Below the pieces are notes generated by a model, which was not told where the DNA came from, did no database searches, and saw nothing but the letters and a program-made list of their open reading frames with translations. A DNA stretch of 64,000 bases, taken from NCBI RefSeq assembly GCF_027359675.1, contig NZ_CP114786.1:4624501-4688500 (forward strand). Direction: 5' to 3'. The position numbers and the translations under genes are program-made. This stretch comes from Roseibium sp. Sym1. GTDB lineage: Bacteria; Pseudomonadota; Alphaproteobacteria; Rhizobiales; Stappiaceae. Positions 35,579 to 43,884 of the stretch are shown here, in pieces (position 1 is the stretch's first letter; each line of letters starts with the position of its first letter).

Positions 35579-35948
35579 GGCAGGGCAATCGCATTTGGCA
35601 GAGCATGGCTCCCTCTCTCTGTGGGAGAGGTAAATTTGGTGACTGCGGACAGGAGGTTAGGCTGTAGTGACAAATTAACGACTGGCGTCGTTGGGGTCAG
35701 GATCGTTCCTGAACAGGCGGAAAGCGCAAGGAAGTGCAGCGCACTTTCGAGCATTTCCAACGCTTTCAGGGACGATCCTGGACCAACCCCGAAGGGGCCG
35801 TCCGAAAATTGGGTCCTTTCAGCGTCGCATGTCGTCGAATATGCCCCGCATGTCCGTCCTCCACGCTCCTTTAAATGACCCAATTTCCGGGCGGCGCTGC
35901 CAATCGTTAATTTGTCACTACAGCCTAGTCAAATGCGATTGCCCTGCC
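35579..35948. repeat. Outer 18-bp inverted repeat pair enclosing a second palindromic element
   Basis: The arms 35579-35596 and 35931-35948 are perfect reverse complements (ggcagggcaatcgcattt and its complement), 334 bases apart. The left flank also contains a small hairpin, ccctctctctgtgggagagg. The arms look like an older palindromic intergenic repeat, now split by the element at 35658-35927. Confidence 0.85.
35658..35927. mobile_element. MITE-like element with 23-bp perfect terminal inverted repeats
   Basis: Terminal arms aggctgtagtgacaaattaa-cga (35659-35681) and its complement (35904-35926) are identical over 23 bases, and over 28 with one mismatch. TA borders both ends, as expected for a TA target duplication (IS630/Tc1-like) or as part of the arms. 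The 220-base interior also folds on itself (ggatcgt...acgatcc; ggaaagcg...cgctttc). No transposase is encoded, so it is non-autonomous. Confidence 0.72.
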
Positions 35949-36089
35949 TCCGGCCGGCCGCTTCCGTGCAATCAGAAATTATGGTATGCTTGGCACTATA
36001 TCTATGAGTGTTTCAGGCGCGTGCGATTGTTTTCATAAGCACCCGAAATTTTTTTAAAGCGCATGCCCGCATTTGATTGGGAGGACATC

Positions 36090-36488
36090 ATGAAAAAATC
36101 CCGTCGCAAGGGAGAGGCGCCGCGTGTCGCGCTGGATCCCGGCAGTTTTGTGCCGCCAGCGGGCTACAGGCCCGGCAGCGGCCGTCACGGACATCAAAAG
36201 AGCTTCACCTCCACGCGCGAGGCACTGCACCGGGGCCACAGGATCAAGGTCAGGACCACCTATGTCATCGAGATCGACGACGAGCCGCTGACCGTCCACA
36301 CGATGGTCATGGATGACGGCTCCGTTCAATGTCACGGCTTGCCGAACTACGCGTTCACCTCCGCAATCGACATGGTCCGGGCCATTGTCGATGCGGAACG
36401 GCTGACGAGTTATGCGCGTGACGATCTCGGCGCAGGCGCGGGTGGCCATGATGGCGCTCACAACGCATCGCACGAGGGAGACAGGTGA
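36090..36488 (+). CDS. Small His-rich protein preceding the tyrosinase gene (possible copper chaperone)
   Basis: 132 residues from ATG 36090 after gggagga. Unrecognised family. The N-terminal part is basic and holds several His (GSGRHGHQKS, EALHRGHRIK); a beta-rich middle (TYVIEIDDEPLTVHTMVM) follows, then a C-terminal tail GAGGHDGAHNASHEGDR with three more His. There is no signal peptide. Its TGA overlaps the start of the tyrosinase gene (TGATG), so the two are translationally coupled. Streptomyces tyrosinase is paired with a small chaperone (MelC1) that delivers copper through His residues; an analogous role here is inference, with no sequence similarity to MelC1 noted. Confidence 0.72.
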   Translation: MKKSRRKGEAPRVALDPGSFVPPAGYRPGSGRHGHQKSFTSTREALHRGHRIKVRTTYVIEIDDEPLTVHTMVMDDGSVQCHGLPNYAFTSAIDMVRAIVDAERLTSYARDDLGAGAGGHDGAHNASHEGDR

Positions 36489-37447
36489 TGGCCGGAACGC
36501 GCGAGAACATCTTCGTCAGCACACAGGTGCGCGACGCTTTTCTTCAGGCCATGGTGGCGCTCGATCAGCCGAACTCCGGCGTGATGGCCAGCGACCTGGC
36601 GAATTTCCTGCAAGCCAACAATCTGCCGATGACCATGATTGGAGAGGAGCAGGAGCTTTCGATCTACGACATTTTCGTCTTTTGGCACGTCCTTGCCATG
36701 AACCTGGATCTTTCCGTCGGCAATGCCGCCCACGGCGGGCCGATCTTCCTGCCCTGGCATCGCATGTACATGATCCGGCTGGAGCAAATGTGCCAGCAGG
36801 TCCTGGGCGATCCAGATTTCGGGCTGCCCTACTGGGACTGGGCCGCGGACGGCGAATTGCCCGTTCAGGAGCAGTGGCGGACGGATCTCTGGTCGGCGGA
36901 CTATCTCGGCGAGGCGCGCGGCCGGGTCCGCAGCGGTCCGCTTGCGCAAATGCAGGTGCGCCTTGTCGCGGGCGCAAGACGGCGGGAGATTGCCTCGGTG
37001 ACCCCGAGACCCGTCTTCCGGCAAGCCGGCATGGACCGGCGCTGGCCGGATCTGCCGACGCAGGCCCAGGTGGACGCGGCGCTCGACCAGACCGAGTATG
37101 ATGTCAGTCCCTGGGGGCGGGGCGTGATCAGCCACCGGAACATCCTGGAAGGCTGGGTCCAGGGGCCGCAGCTTCACAACCGCGTTCACACGTGGATCGG
37201 CGGCGACATGGCGCCGGGAACCTCTCCCAACGACCCGGCCTTTTTCCTCAACCACTGCAATGTCGACCGCATCTGGGAACTCTGGATGGGTCAGCACGGA
37301 CTTGCCTATGCCCCCGGCCGGAACCGGGGTCCGCAAGGGCACAGGATCGACAGTACGATGTTCTCGATCATCGGGCAGGCCCTGACCCCCGAGCAGATTC
37401 TCGATCCCTCCGCCTGGTATGCCTATGACCATCAGCTGATCGCGTGA
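36488..37447 (+). CDS. Tyrosinase-type type-3 copper oxidase
   Basis: 319 residues from ATG 36488; a GTG at 36485 directly before it is also possible. The CuA site is formed by His67 (FVFWHVLAM), His82 (NAAHGG) and His91 in GPIFLPWHRMYM, followed by LPYWDWAADG. CuB is His230 and His234 (LHNRVHTWIGG) and His256 in FFLNHCNVDRIWELW. All six copper ligands are present. It oxidises mono- or diphenols to quinones. No signal peptide, so it is cytosolic or exported with a partner. It lacks the long C-terminal lid of plant and fungal enzymes. Coupled to the His-rich small gene. Confidence 0.92.
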   Translation: MAGTRENIFVSTQVRDAFLQAMVALDQPNSGVMASDLANFLQANNLPMTMIGEEQELSIYDIFVFWHVLAMNLDLSVGNAAHGGPIFLPWHRMYMIRLEQMCQQVLGDPDFGLPYWDWAADGELPVQEQWRTDLWSADYLGEARGRVRSGPLAQMQVRLVAGARRREIASVTPRPVFRQAGMDRRWPDLPTQAQVDAALDQTEYDVSPWGRGVISHRNILEGWVQGPQLHNRVHTWIGGDMAPGTSPNDPAFFLNHCNVDRIWELWMGQHGLAYAPGRNRGPQGHRIDSTMFSIIGQALTPEQILDPSAWYAYDHQLIA

Positions 37448-37525
37448 CGGGGGATTGTCCGGTTGTTCAGGCGGCGGGGGCGGCGCTGGCCCGAGGCGCG
37501 CGCGCTCGCTGCTGAAGGCCGGTAT

Positions 37526-38467
37526 TCATTCCACAAGTGCCTCGTTCCGGGTGCGCCTTTGCGCCTGCAGGGCAAGCCTTTCGCGGTTGAGGGTATAAAG
37601 GCCGGTCGCCACGATGATCGCGGCGCCCGCCCAGGTCCATCCGTCCGGCAGCTGCCCGAACACGAGGAAACCATAAAGGGTCCCCCAGATCAGCAGGCTG
37701 TACTGGACGGGCGCGACGACAACCGCCTGGGCGGCGTCCAGCGCCATGATCACGAGGGTCTCGCCGATCGCCGCCAGGACGGCCATGGCAAGCAGCAGGC
37801 CGAGCTCCAGTGCACCCGATGGCGTCTGCCAGATGAACGGCAAGGGAAGCGTCAGAAGGCCCCAGGACACGATGGCGGTATAGGCGACCGTGGTGCGTGT
37901 CCTGTCTTCGCCGGCAAGGATACGCGACAGGACCTGGCGCAGGGCGAAGGCGGAGGCCGCGACGACCAGTAGGAGGGCTGCGGGATGAACGACGCCCATG
38001 CCGGGCCGGATGACGAGCAGGGTGCCCAGGAAACCGATCACGACGGCGGACCACCTGCGGATGCCCACCGGCTCGCGCAGGATCAGGGCCCCCATGACGG
38101 TGACCATGAAGGGCGCCACGAAGGTGATCGCGACGGCATCGGCAAGGGGAACATAGCCGACGCCGACGATGAAGAGCGTCGCCGAACAGGCCGCCAGAGC
38201 GCCGCGTCCGATCTGCAGTTTTGGGTTGGACGATTTCAGGAGGGACCGGCCCTGAAGAGCGATCAGGACGAGTACGCCCAAGAGCAGTCCGCTCTGGCGA
38301 AACCACACGATCTGGACGGGATGGACCGTTTCGGTCAGGAACTTTCCCATCGTGTCGACGCCGGAAAACAGGAACATGCCCATTGCCATCAGCGCGATGC
38401 CGCGCAGGCTGTCGGTGCGGCGGGCGGACGGCACCTGCCTGTTCTGAATAATCGGGGTGATTGCCAT
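37526..38467 (-). CDS. EamA/DMT-family transporter
   Basis: 313 residues from ATG 38467 (MAITPIIQN); a TTG at 38479 in the same frame is less likely. Ten membrane segments form two EamA repeats of five, the second starting about residue 165. It belongs to the drug/metabolite transporter superfamily, which exports amino acids, metabolites or toxic compounds by proton exchange. It converges on the tyrosinase gene. The substrate is not predictable. Confidence 0.88.
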   Translation of the reverse strand: MAITPIIQNRQVPSARRTDSLRGIALMAMGMFLFSGVDTMGKFLTETVHPVQIVWFRQSGLLLGVLVLIALQGRSLLKSSNPKLQIGRGALAACSATLFIVGVGYVPLADAVAITFVAPFMVTVMGALILREPVGIRRWSAVVIGFLGTLLVIRPGMGVVHPAALLLVVAASAFALRQVLSRILAGEDRTRTTVAYTAIVSWGLLTLPLPFIWQTPSGALELGLLLAMAVLAAIGETLVIMALDAAQAVVVAPVQYSLLIWGTLYGFLVFGQLPDGWTWAGAAIIVATGLYTLNRERLALQAQRRTRNEALVE

Positions 38468-38844
38468 GGGGGAGTCCAATAGAGCAGGGACGGGGATGAG
38501 GCGAGGGAAATCTGCCGGGTGGCGGGATTTGGGGTTCGGGGGTGAGGCTGGGTGTCACGCCTGGGCGGTGTCATAGGACACGTTGTGCGAATAAGTGGGG
38601 TAGGGATTCAGGTCACACCAATTCGTTTGGAGTGGGGAATTGCGATCACATTCCGTTGCAAGTTCTTCTCCGAGCGAATGACCGCTTTGCAGCCTCAGGT
38701 CGGAAGTTTTCAGGATTTCGGTCTGGTCTGCAAAGCTGCCGTTCGCTGCATGCTGATCCAATGCCTTGAAAGGGCGGAGAGCGGACTTTCGTTTCATTTT
38801 GAACGAATGACAGTAATGGGCCGGTGTTGCCGCCGGCCACTTCG
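38468..38844. other. Intergenic region beside the recombinase pseudogene
   Basis: About 377 bases, less GC-rich from 38560 on. Overlapping open frames have no domain signal. No tRNA end or direct repeat that could be an attachment site was found by eye. Confidence 0.4.
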
Positions 38845-39477
38845 TCATATCTCTACGCCTTCAGAGATCGTTAGCGCGTCTTCGAGTTCCACGCCGAGGT
38901 ATCGGACGGTGCTGTCCATCTTCGTGTGGCCGAGAAGAAGCTGAACCGCTCGAAGGTTGCCGGTCTATTTATAGATTTGGGCGACCTTGGTGCGTCTCAT
39001 GGAATGCGTGCCAAACGCGCTCGGTTCCAAACCGATCGAGCGCACCCAGTCTTTCAAGAGACGAGCGTATTGCCGCGTTGAAATATGCGGGCGATCGTGG
39101 AAACGGTCGGGCCAGAGGTATTCGTGGCCGGTCATCACCGGATTGCTGATCCACTCCATAAGGGCCTTGCGGGTGCCCTCGGTGATCTCGAACCGGACCG
39201 GCGATTTTGTCTTGCTCTGCAAGATTGAGGTTCGTTCCTTGACAGCGCCAGCCGAGAAAACGTCTGCGACTTTCAGCCGGACCAAATCGCAGCCACGCAG
39301 TTTGCTATCGACTGCCATATTGAAGAGCGCCAGATCACGGACGGCGCCAGCCAATTCGAGCCTAACACGGATCGCCCAGACATGCTTTGGGAGCAGTGGC
39401 CTCTTCTGACCGATAATGCGACCGTGGTTCCATGCCTTCTTGGCGGGCACCACCATCGGCAAGTTGAAAGCAGACAT
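38845..39477 (-). pseudogene. Tyrosine recombinase/integrase interrupted by an in-frame TAG
   Basis: The frame from ATG 39477 gives 170 residues (MSAFNLPMVVPAKKAW...) with SKLRGCDLV (first catalytic Arg), HSMRRTKVAQIYK (H..R box), then TAG at 38965-38967. Reading on in frame gives TGNLRAVQLLLGHTKMDSTV and RYLGVELEDA, the expected C-terminal end with the GH motif and the nucleophile Tyr, ending at TGA 38845-38847. Family members usually have Lys or Arg at the stop position, so a single A-to-T change in AAG explains it. The truncated protein lacks the catalytic Tyr. At about 210 residues it matches a group of short alphaproteobacterial integrases. Confidence 0.88.
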
Positions 39478-39659
39478 AGCGGTTGCTCCGAACCACTCCT
39501 ACCCACCGCAACACTCGTGATATTCGAGCAAGCAATGATATGTCGCTTCCTGGTGAAAGGGGGCAACGGCAGCTTCGAACCCGCTTCAGGCCTTGATCCA
39601 GATCAGATACATCTGCCCCAGCCTATGCAATTTTGCGTGTCCAGAAGAGGTGCGAAGCT

Positions 39660-40709
39660 ATGTTCAGAAAGATCTTCACGGCAATCCTCGTCGTGCAGGC
39701 ATACGCCGGGAGTGCCGGCGCGCAGTCCTTCGGGGACACCCCTGATGCCTTTCTGGAAGCGCGCGAGACCCCGGTCACCCTCAACAATTTTGTGCGGGTC
39801 GCGACGGACATAGAAATCGACAAGTACGTCGCGCTCGCGGGCGGTGTGAACCGCTTCTTCCATTTTCGCGAGCCGACGCCCGTGGAAAATCAGCCCACCA
39901 TCCGGATGAATCGCGACACGCTCTACAGCACGGTAGTCGTCGACATCTCCGAGGGCGCGACGCTCACCCTGCCGGAGGCGGGCCACCGCTACATGTCGGC
40001 GATGGTCATCAACCAGGATCACTACATCAACGAGGTCTTCCATGGCGGCGGTACCTACACGCTCGACATGGAGACCTTCGACACCCCCTACGTGATCATC
40101 TTCATGCGCACGCTGGTCGATGCCGACGATCCCGACGACGTCGCGGAGGTCAATGCGCTTCAGGACCAGATGACCATCAAGGCGGCGTCTGCCGATCCCT
40201 TCATTTTGCCCGATTACGACGAGGAGAGTTTCGAAGGGATCGTCCAGGCCGCGCTGGAGCTTGAACGCTACGCCGCGGGCAGCGCGGGCGCCGCCGGATC
40301 AAAAAACGAGGTCAACGCCGTTCTGCATTTTATCGTCACGGCTGCGGGCTGGGGCCTGCTTCCTGAAGACGAGGCATTTTATCTCGGCGTCACGCCGCGA
40401 CTGCCGGTCGGTGAATACAAGATAGAAGTGCCCGCCGATGTCCCGGTGGGCGCTTTCTGGTCCGTCAGCCTCTACAACGCCAACGGCTTTTTCGAGCCGA
40501 ACCAGCTCGACGCTTACGTCGTCAATTCGGTTATGGGCGAGCGCAGCGATGACGGCTCCATGACAATCCATCTGGGCGGCTGCGAAGACGGGCGGGTGAA
40601 CTGCCTGCCGATCATGGAAGGTTGGAACTACACCGTGCGGATGTACCAGCCGGGTCCGGAAATCATCGACGGAAGCTGGACCTTCCCGGATGTGGAGCCC
40701 GTGAAATAA
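39660..40709 (+). CDS. DUF1254/DUF1214 periplasmic protein, copy 1
   Basis: 349 residues from ATG 39660 (MFRKIFTAILVVQAYAG), with a signal peptide ending near GAQ; the frame opens upstream at 39633. An N-terminal DUF1254 region (IRMNRDTLYSTVVVDIS, INQDHY) and a C-terminal DUF1214 region (VPVGAFWSVSLYNANGFFEP, GRVNCLPIMEGWNY) are both present. The biochemical role of the family is not established. Two Cys near the C-terminus are shared with the second copy. First gene of a same-direction cluster with the sulfatase-like gene (18-base gap) and a paralogue. Confidence 0.86.
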   Translation: MFRKIFTAILVVQAYAGSAGAQSFGDTPDAFLEARETPVTLNNFVRVATDIEIDKYVALAGGVNRFFHFREPTPVENQPTIRMNRDTLYSTVVVDISEGATLTLPEAGHRYMSAMVINQDHYINEVFHGGGTYTLDMETFDTPYVIIFMRTLVDADDPDDVAEVNALQDQMTIKAASADPFILPDYDEESFEGIVQAALELERYAAGSAGAAGSKNEVNAVLHFIVTAAGWGLLPEDEAFYLGVTPRLPVGEYKIEVPADVPVGAFWSVSLYNANGFFEPNQLDAYVVNSVMGERSDDGSMTIHLGGCEDGRVNCLPIMEGWNYTVRMYQPGPEIIDGSWTFPDVEPVK

Positions 40710-40727
40710 ACCGAGAGAAAATCAACC

Positions 40728-42626
40728 ATGTGCGAAAAATGCCTGAGCGTGACCCGCCGCGATTTGCTGACGTCCACTGCCGGGCTTGTAGCCGTGTCCG
40801 CGACCGGCGCTTTGGTTCCCTCCGCCGCCGCCGCCCGCTCGCCCGGTTCATGGGAGCTCTCGACGTCCACGGCTCAAATCGACGCATACATGGGCGCTCC
40901 GGTCGAACTGGCGACAGCAAAGAACGGTGCGATAACCAACAAGCGACTTCTCGACGGGATCGATACCGTTGCCTGGCCCGAACCCACCATCGAAACCCCT
41001 GCGGAAGGGGTCTGGGTCTTCGGCGGCTACGGCCTCGCCCCTATGGCGGTGATCGACACCCCGGACGGGCTGATTGCCTTCGACACCGGCGACACCAGGC
41101 ATGACGGCGAGTTGATGTTTGAGGCGCTGCGCACCGTATCCGACAAGCCGGTCAAGGCGATCATCTACGGTCATTCGCATACCTGTTTCGGGGCAGGCGT
41201 CCTGGCCGAGGGGAACGACGATATCATGGTGATCGGTCACCCTGATCTGAACGATGTGGTCGAGAAGAACGCAGGCGGGGCACCAGCCTATTTCCCGGAA
41301 ATCGGGCCCTATCTGACGGCGCGTGTAATGATCCAGTTCAATACGTTCATGCCCAGCGAGGGACCGGACGCTTGGGTCGTCCCCACCAATCTGGAACCCG
41401 ACGAGGGCGCCTTCATCCCGGTCAACACGCCAGTCGAGGACGGTCAGGAAATGGACGTGCTCGGTGTAAAAATGCAGTTCTTCACAAAGTACGGCTCGGA
41501 CGACAAGGTGCACACCACTGTCTGGCTGCCGGAGCGCGAAATCCTGATGACCACCATGTTATGGTCGAGTCCGCCGCAGCTTTACTCGGTGCGGGGCGAC
41601 GTGTTTCGCGACCCGCGTGAGTGGATCGCCGGTCTCAAGCAGAACCGCGATCTGCGGCCCGAGGTGCTGATCTCTGCCGCCACCCGCCCGCTCGTGGGCA
41701 AGGAAAATATCCAGAGGACTCTGGAGGGCTATCTCGACGGTGCGAGCTTCGTGCTCGATCAGAGCCTGCGGGGTATTCTCGGCGGGAAAGGTCCGAACGA
41801 ACTCCGGCACCTTGTCACCTTCCCCGAGTACCTCAACGAGACGCCGCACAACCTTCAGAATTATGGAGAAATTTCAAGCTACTCGCCCGCCATCCACTAT
41901 CAATGCGTCGGCTGGTACGACAACGACGCCGCCAACCTGAAGCCGGTCGCCCCGTGGGACGAGGCCGAGCGGATGGTGCCGCTGATGGGTGGGCGAGAGG
42001 CGGTGCTGGTGGCGGCGGCGGATGCGATGGAGAAGAAGGAATACGCCTGGGCCGCGCAACTGGTGAATTATCTCTATCGGCTCGACCCGCAAGATGCCGA
42101 GGTGCGGCAGGCCAAGGCCGATGCGCTGCGCCAGATGGCTTATGTCGCGACCGGAGCCAATGATCGCGCCCACCTGATGTCGCAAGCCCTGGCGCTGGAA
42201 GGCAAGGTGACGCTACCCAAGGTCATCCCGCCCGCCCCCGAGGTCATCGCAGCCGATCCGACGACTTATGTTGACCACTTTCGGATCCGAATTAATCCGG
42301 AGCTCAGTGGCAACACCGAAGCGATGATGCGTTTTGACTTCTCAGACGATAGAAGCGTGGGCCTGCACATCCGCCGAGCGGTGGCCGAGTTCGTGGCAGA
42401 ACCCGACCAGCACTATCGGGATCCTGATCTGGTGCTGAGAATGGCGGGAGAGACGTGGGCCAAGGTCTTTGTCAGCTCAGAGACACCCGAGGCGCTAATC
42501 TCCAGCGGAGAAATTGAAGTTATGGGCGATGCAGAGGAAGCTGCACGGCTGATCGATCTTTTCGGCCGCTATATACCTGAAAAAGCTGTGGTCGTGCCTG
42601 TTGGGGCGTTGTTCCACAATCACTGA
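40728..42626 (+). CDS. Alkylsulfatase-like (SdsA1/MBL-fold family) protein with altered metal site, Tat-exported
   Basis: 632 residues. Tat motif SVTRRDLLTS (about 6-15) and a hydrophobic stretch give export. The layout follows SdsA1-type alkylsulfatases: MBL domain, then the alkylsulfatase dimerisation domain (GWYDNDAANLKPV; AADAMEKKEYAWAAQLVNYL) and a C-terminal SCP2-like part. However, where active members have HxHxDH, this one reads HSHTCF, and the later positions that normally hold the second-metal Glu and His (usually ASHHWP-like) read SAATRP. It is therefore a divergent or non-sulfatase member. The flanking genes are DUF1254 paralogues. Confidence 0.82.
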   Translation: MCEKCLSVTRRDLLTSTAGLVAVSATGALVPSAAAARSPGSWELSTSTAQIDAYMGAPVELATAKNGAITNKRLLDGIDTVAWPEPTIETPAEGVWVFGGYGLAPMAVIDTPDGLIAFDTGDTRHDGELMFEALRTVSDKPVKAIIYGHSHTCFGAGVLAEGNDDIMVIGHPDLNDVVEKNAGGAPAYFPEIGPYLTARVMIQFNTFMPSEGPDAWVVPTNLEPDEGAFIPVNTPVEDGQEMDVLGVKMQFFTKYGSDDKVHTTVWLPEREILMTTMLWSSPPQLYSVRGDVFRDPREWIAGLKQNRDLRPEVLISAATRPLVGKENIQRTLEGYLDGASFVLDQSLRGILGGKGPNELRHLVTFPEYLNETPHNLQNYGEISSYSPAIHYQCVGWYDNDAANLKPVAPWDEAERMVPLMGGREAVLVAAADAMEKKEYAWAAQLVNYLYRLDPQDAEVRQAKADALRQMAYVATGANDRAHLMSQALALEGKVTLPKVIPPAPEVIAADPTTYVDHFRIRINPELSGNTEAMMRFDFSDDRSVGLHIRRAVAEFVAEPDQHYRDPDLVLRMAGETWAKVFVSSETPEALISSGEIEVMGDAEEAARLIDLFGRYIPEKAVVVPVGALFHNH

Positions 42627-42693
42627 AGCGCTTTGCGCCGTGAACCTGTCAACAGGTAATGGCGCAAAGCGTATTGTCTACGAAGGAAACACC

Positions 42694-43692
42694 ATGAGAT
42701 TTCTTCTAGCCCTCGCGCTCTGCGCCCCCACCCTCGCATTCGCCGAGGATGTCACTCTCGACAACCTTGTGCGGGCGGAGACGGATCACATGATCCGCGC
42801 CAACATGAAGGCCTTCGGGCTGGAGATTGGACAACTCGTTCACCAACGGGAGACGGTTGATGTCGACAACCAGCCGGTGATCCGGATGAACGTGGACACA
42901 GTCTACTCCTCGCTGATGCTGGATTTGTCCGAGCCTGTAGGGGTCGCGCTGCCCGAGATCGGCGGGCGCTATCAGTCGATGCAGGTCATCAACCAGGATC
43001 ACTACATGTTTGTTGAAGCCGCACCCGGCACATACCGCTTGACCGAGAACAGGGTGGGGACCCGCTTCGCCGCCGTGGTGTTCCGCACCTTCATTGACCC
43101 GACGGATCCCGAAGACGTAGCCGCCGCCCATGCCGCGCAAGACGGGATTTCCGTTTCCGGCGGAGGCGCGGGTCCGTTTGACGCGCCGGACTGGGACCTT
43201 TCGAAACTGGCCACCGCGCGCAAGGCCATGAATGATCTTGCGGCGGATATCGGCTTCAACGCCCGCCATGCCTTCGGGCTCGAAGATGAGGTCCGCCCGG
43301 TAGACTACATGGTTGGTGCCATGGTCGGCTGGGGCGGACTGCCGGCGAACGCCGCCATGTATGTTGTCGACAGCGTTGAACAGAACGATGGCGAGACACC
43401 CTTCGCCGTGACGGCAAAAGACGTGCCGGTCGATGCATTCTGGTCGATTACCGTTTACAACGCGGACGGATACATGGAACCAAATGAGCTCGGTCGGAAC
43501 AATTTCAACAACGTCACCGCCGAGCCGAACGATGATGGCTCCCGCACCATTCATTTCGGCGCATGCGATGACGGTCGTATCAACTGCATCCCCATCACAC
43601 CCGGCTGGAACTACGCCATCCGGCTCTATGAGCCAACAGAGGAAATACTGAACGGTAGCTGGACGTTCCCGAGCTTCGAAAAAGTCAACTGA
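42694..43692 (+). CDS. DUF1254/DUF1214 periplasmic protein, copy 2
   Basis: 332 residues from ATG 42694 (MRFLLALALCAPTLAFAED), with a clear signal peptide after gaaggaaa; the open frame extends upstream to 42601 and overlaps the previous gene, which is unlikely to be coding. It carries the same DUF1254 (IRMNVDTVYSSLMLDLS, INQDHY) and DUF1214 (VPVDAFWSITVYNADGYMEP, GRINCIPITPGWNY) segments as copy 1, clearly by duplication. Function unknown. Confidence 0.86.
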   Translation: MRFLLALALCAPTLAFAEDVTLDNLVRAETDHMIRANMKAFGLEIGQLVHQRETVDVDNQPVIRMNVDTVYSSLMLDLSEPVGVALPEIGGRYQSMQVINQDHYMFVEAAPGTYRLTENRVGTRFAAVVFRTFIDPTDPEDVAAAHAAQDGISVSGGGAGPFDAPDWDLSKLATARKAMNDLAADIGFNARHAFGLEDEVRPVDYMVGAMVGWGGLPANAAMYVVDSVEQNDGETPFAVTAKDVPVDAFWSITVYNADGYMEPNELGRNNFNNVTAEPNDDGSRTIHFGACDDGRINCIPITPGWNYAIRLYEPTEEILNGSWTFPSFEKVN

Positions 43693-43884
43693 ATACAAGG
43701 CAGTTCTTTCCATGCGGCGCCGAATATCCAACAACTGTGCTCATGCGACGAGGGCGGCCGCGATCCTGTTCTCTCCCGCTTCTTGCGGAGTGGGCCGGTC
43801 TCTATTGGGTGCAAGACGGAAGCGACTGCGTTTGCTGAAAAGCACAGGTTGCGAGGTATAGCGCCAAGAAAAGGGGTCATTTCG

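Noticed and set aside
35561..35878. A 105-residue plus-strand frame inside the nested repeats
   Set aside because: It is made of the repeat arms and spans both elements; more likely chance coding within a dispersed repeat.
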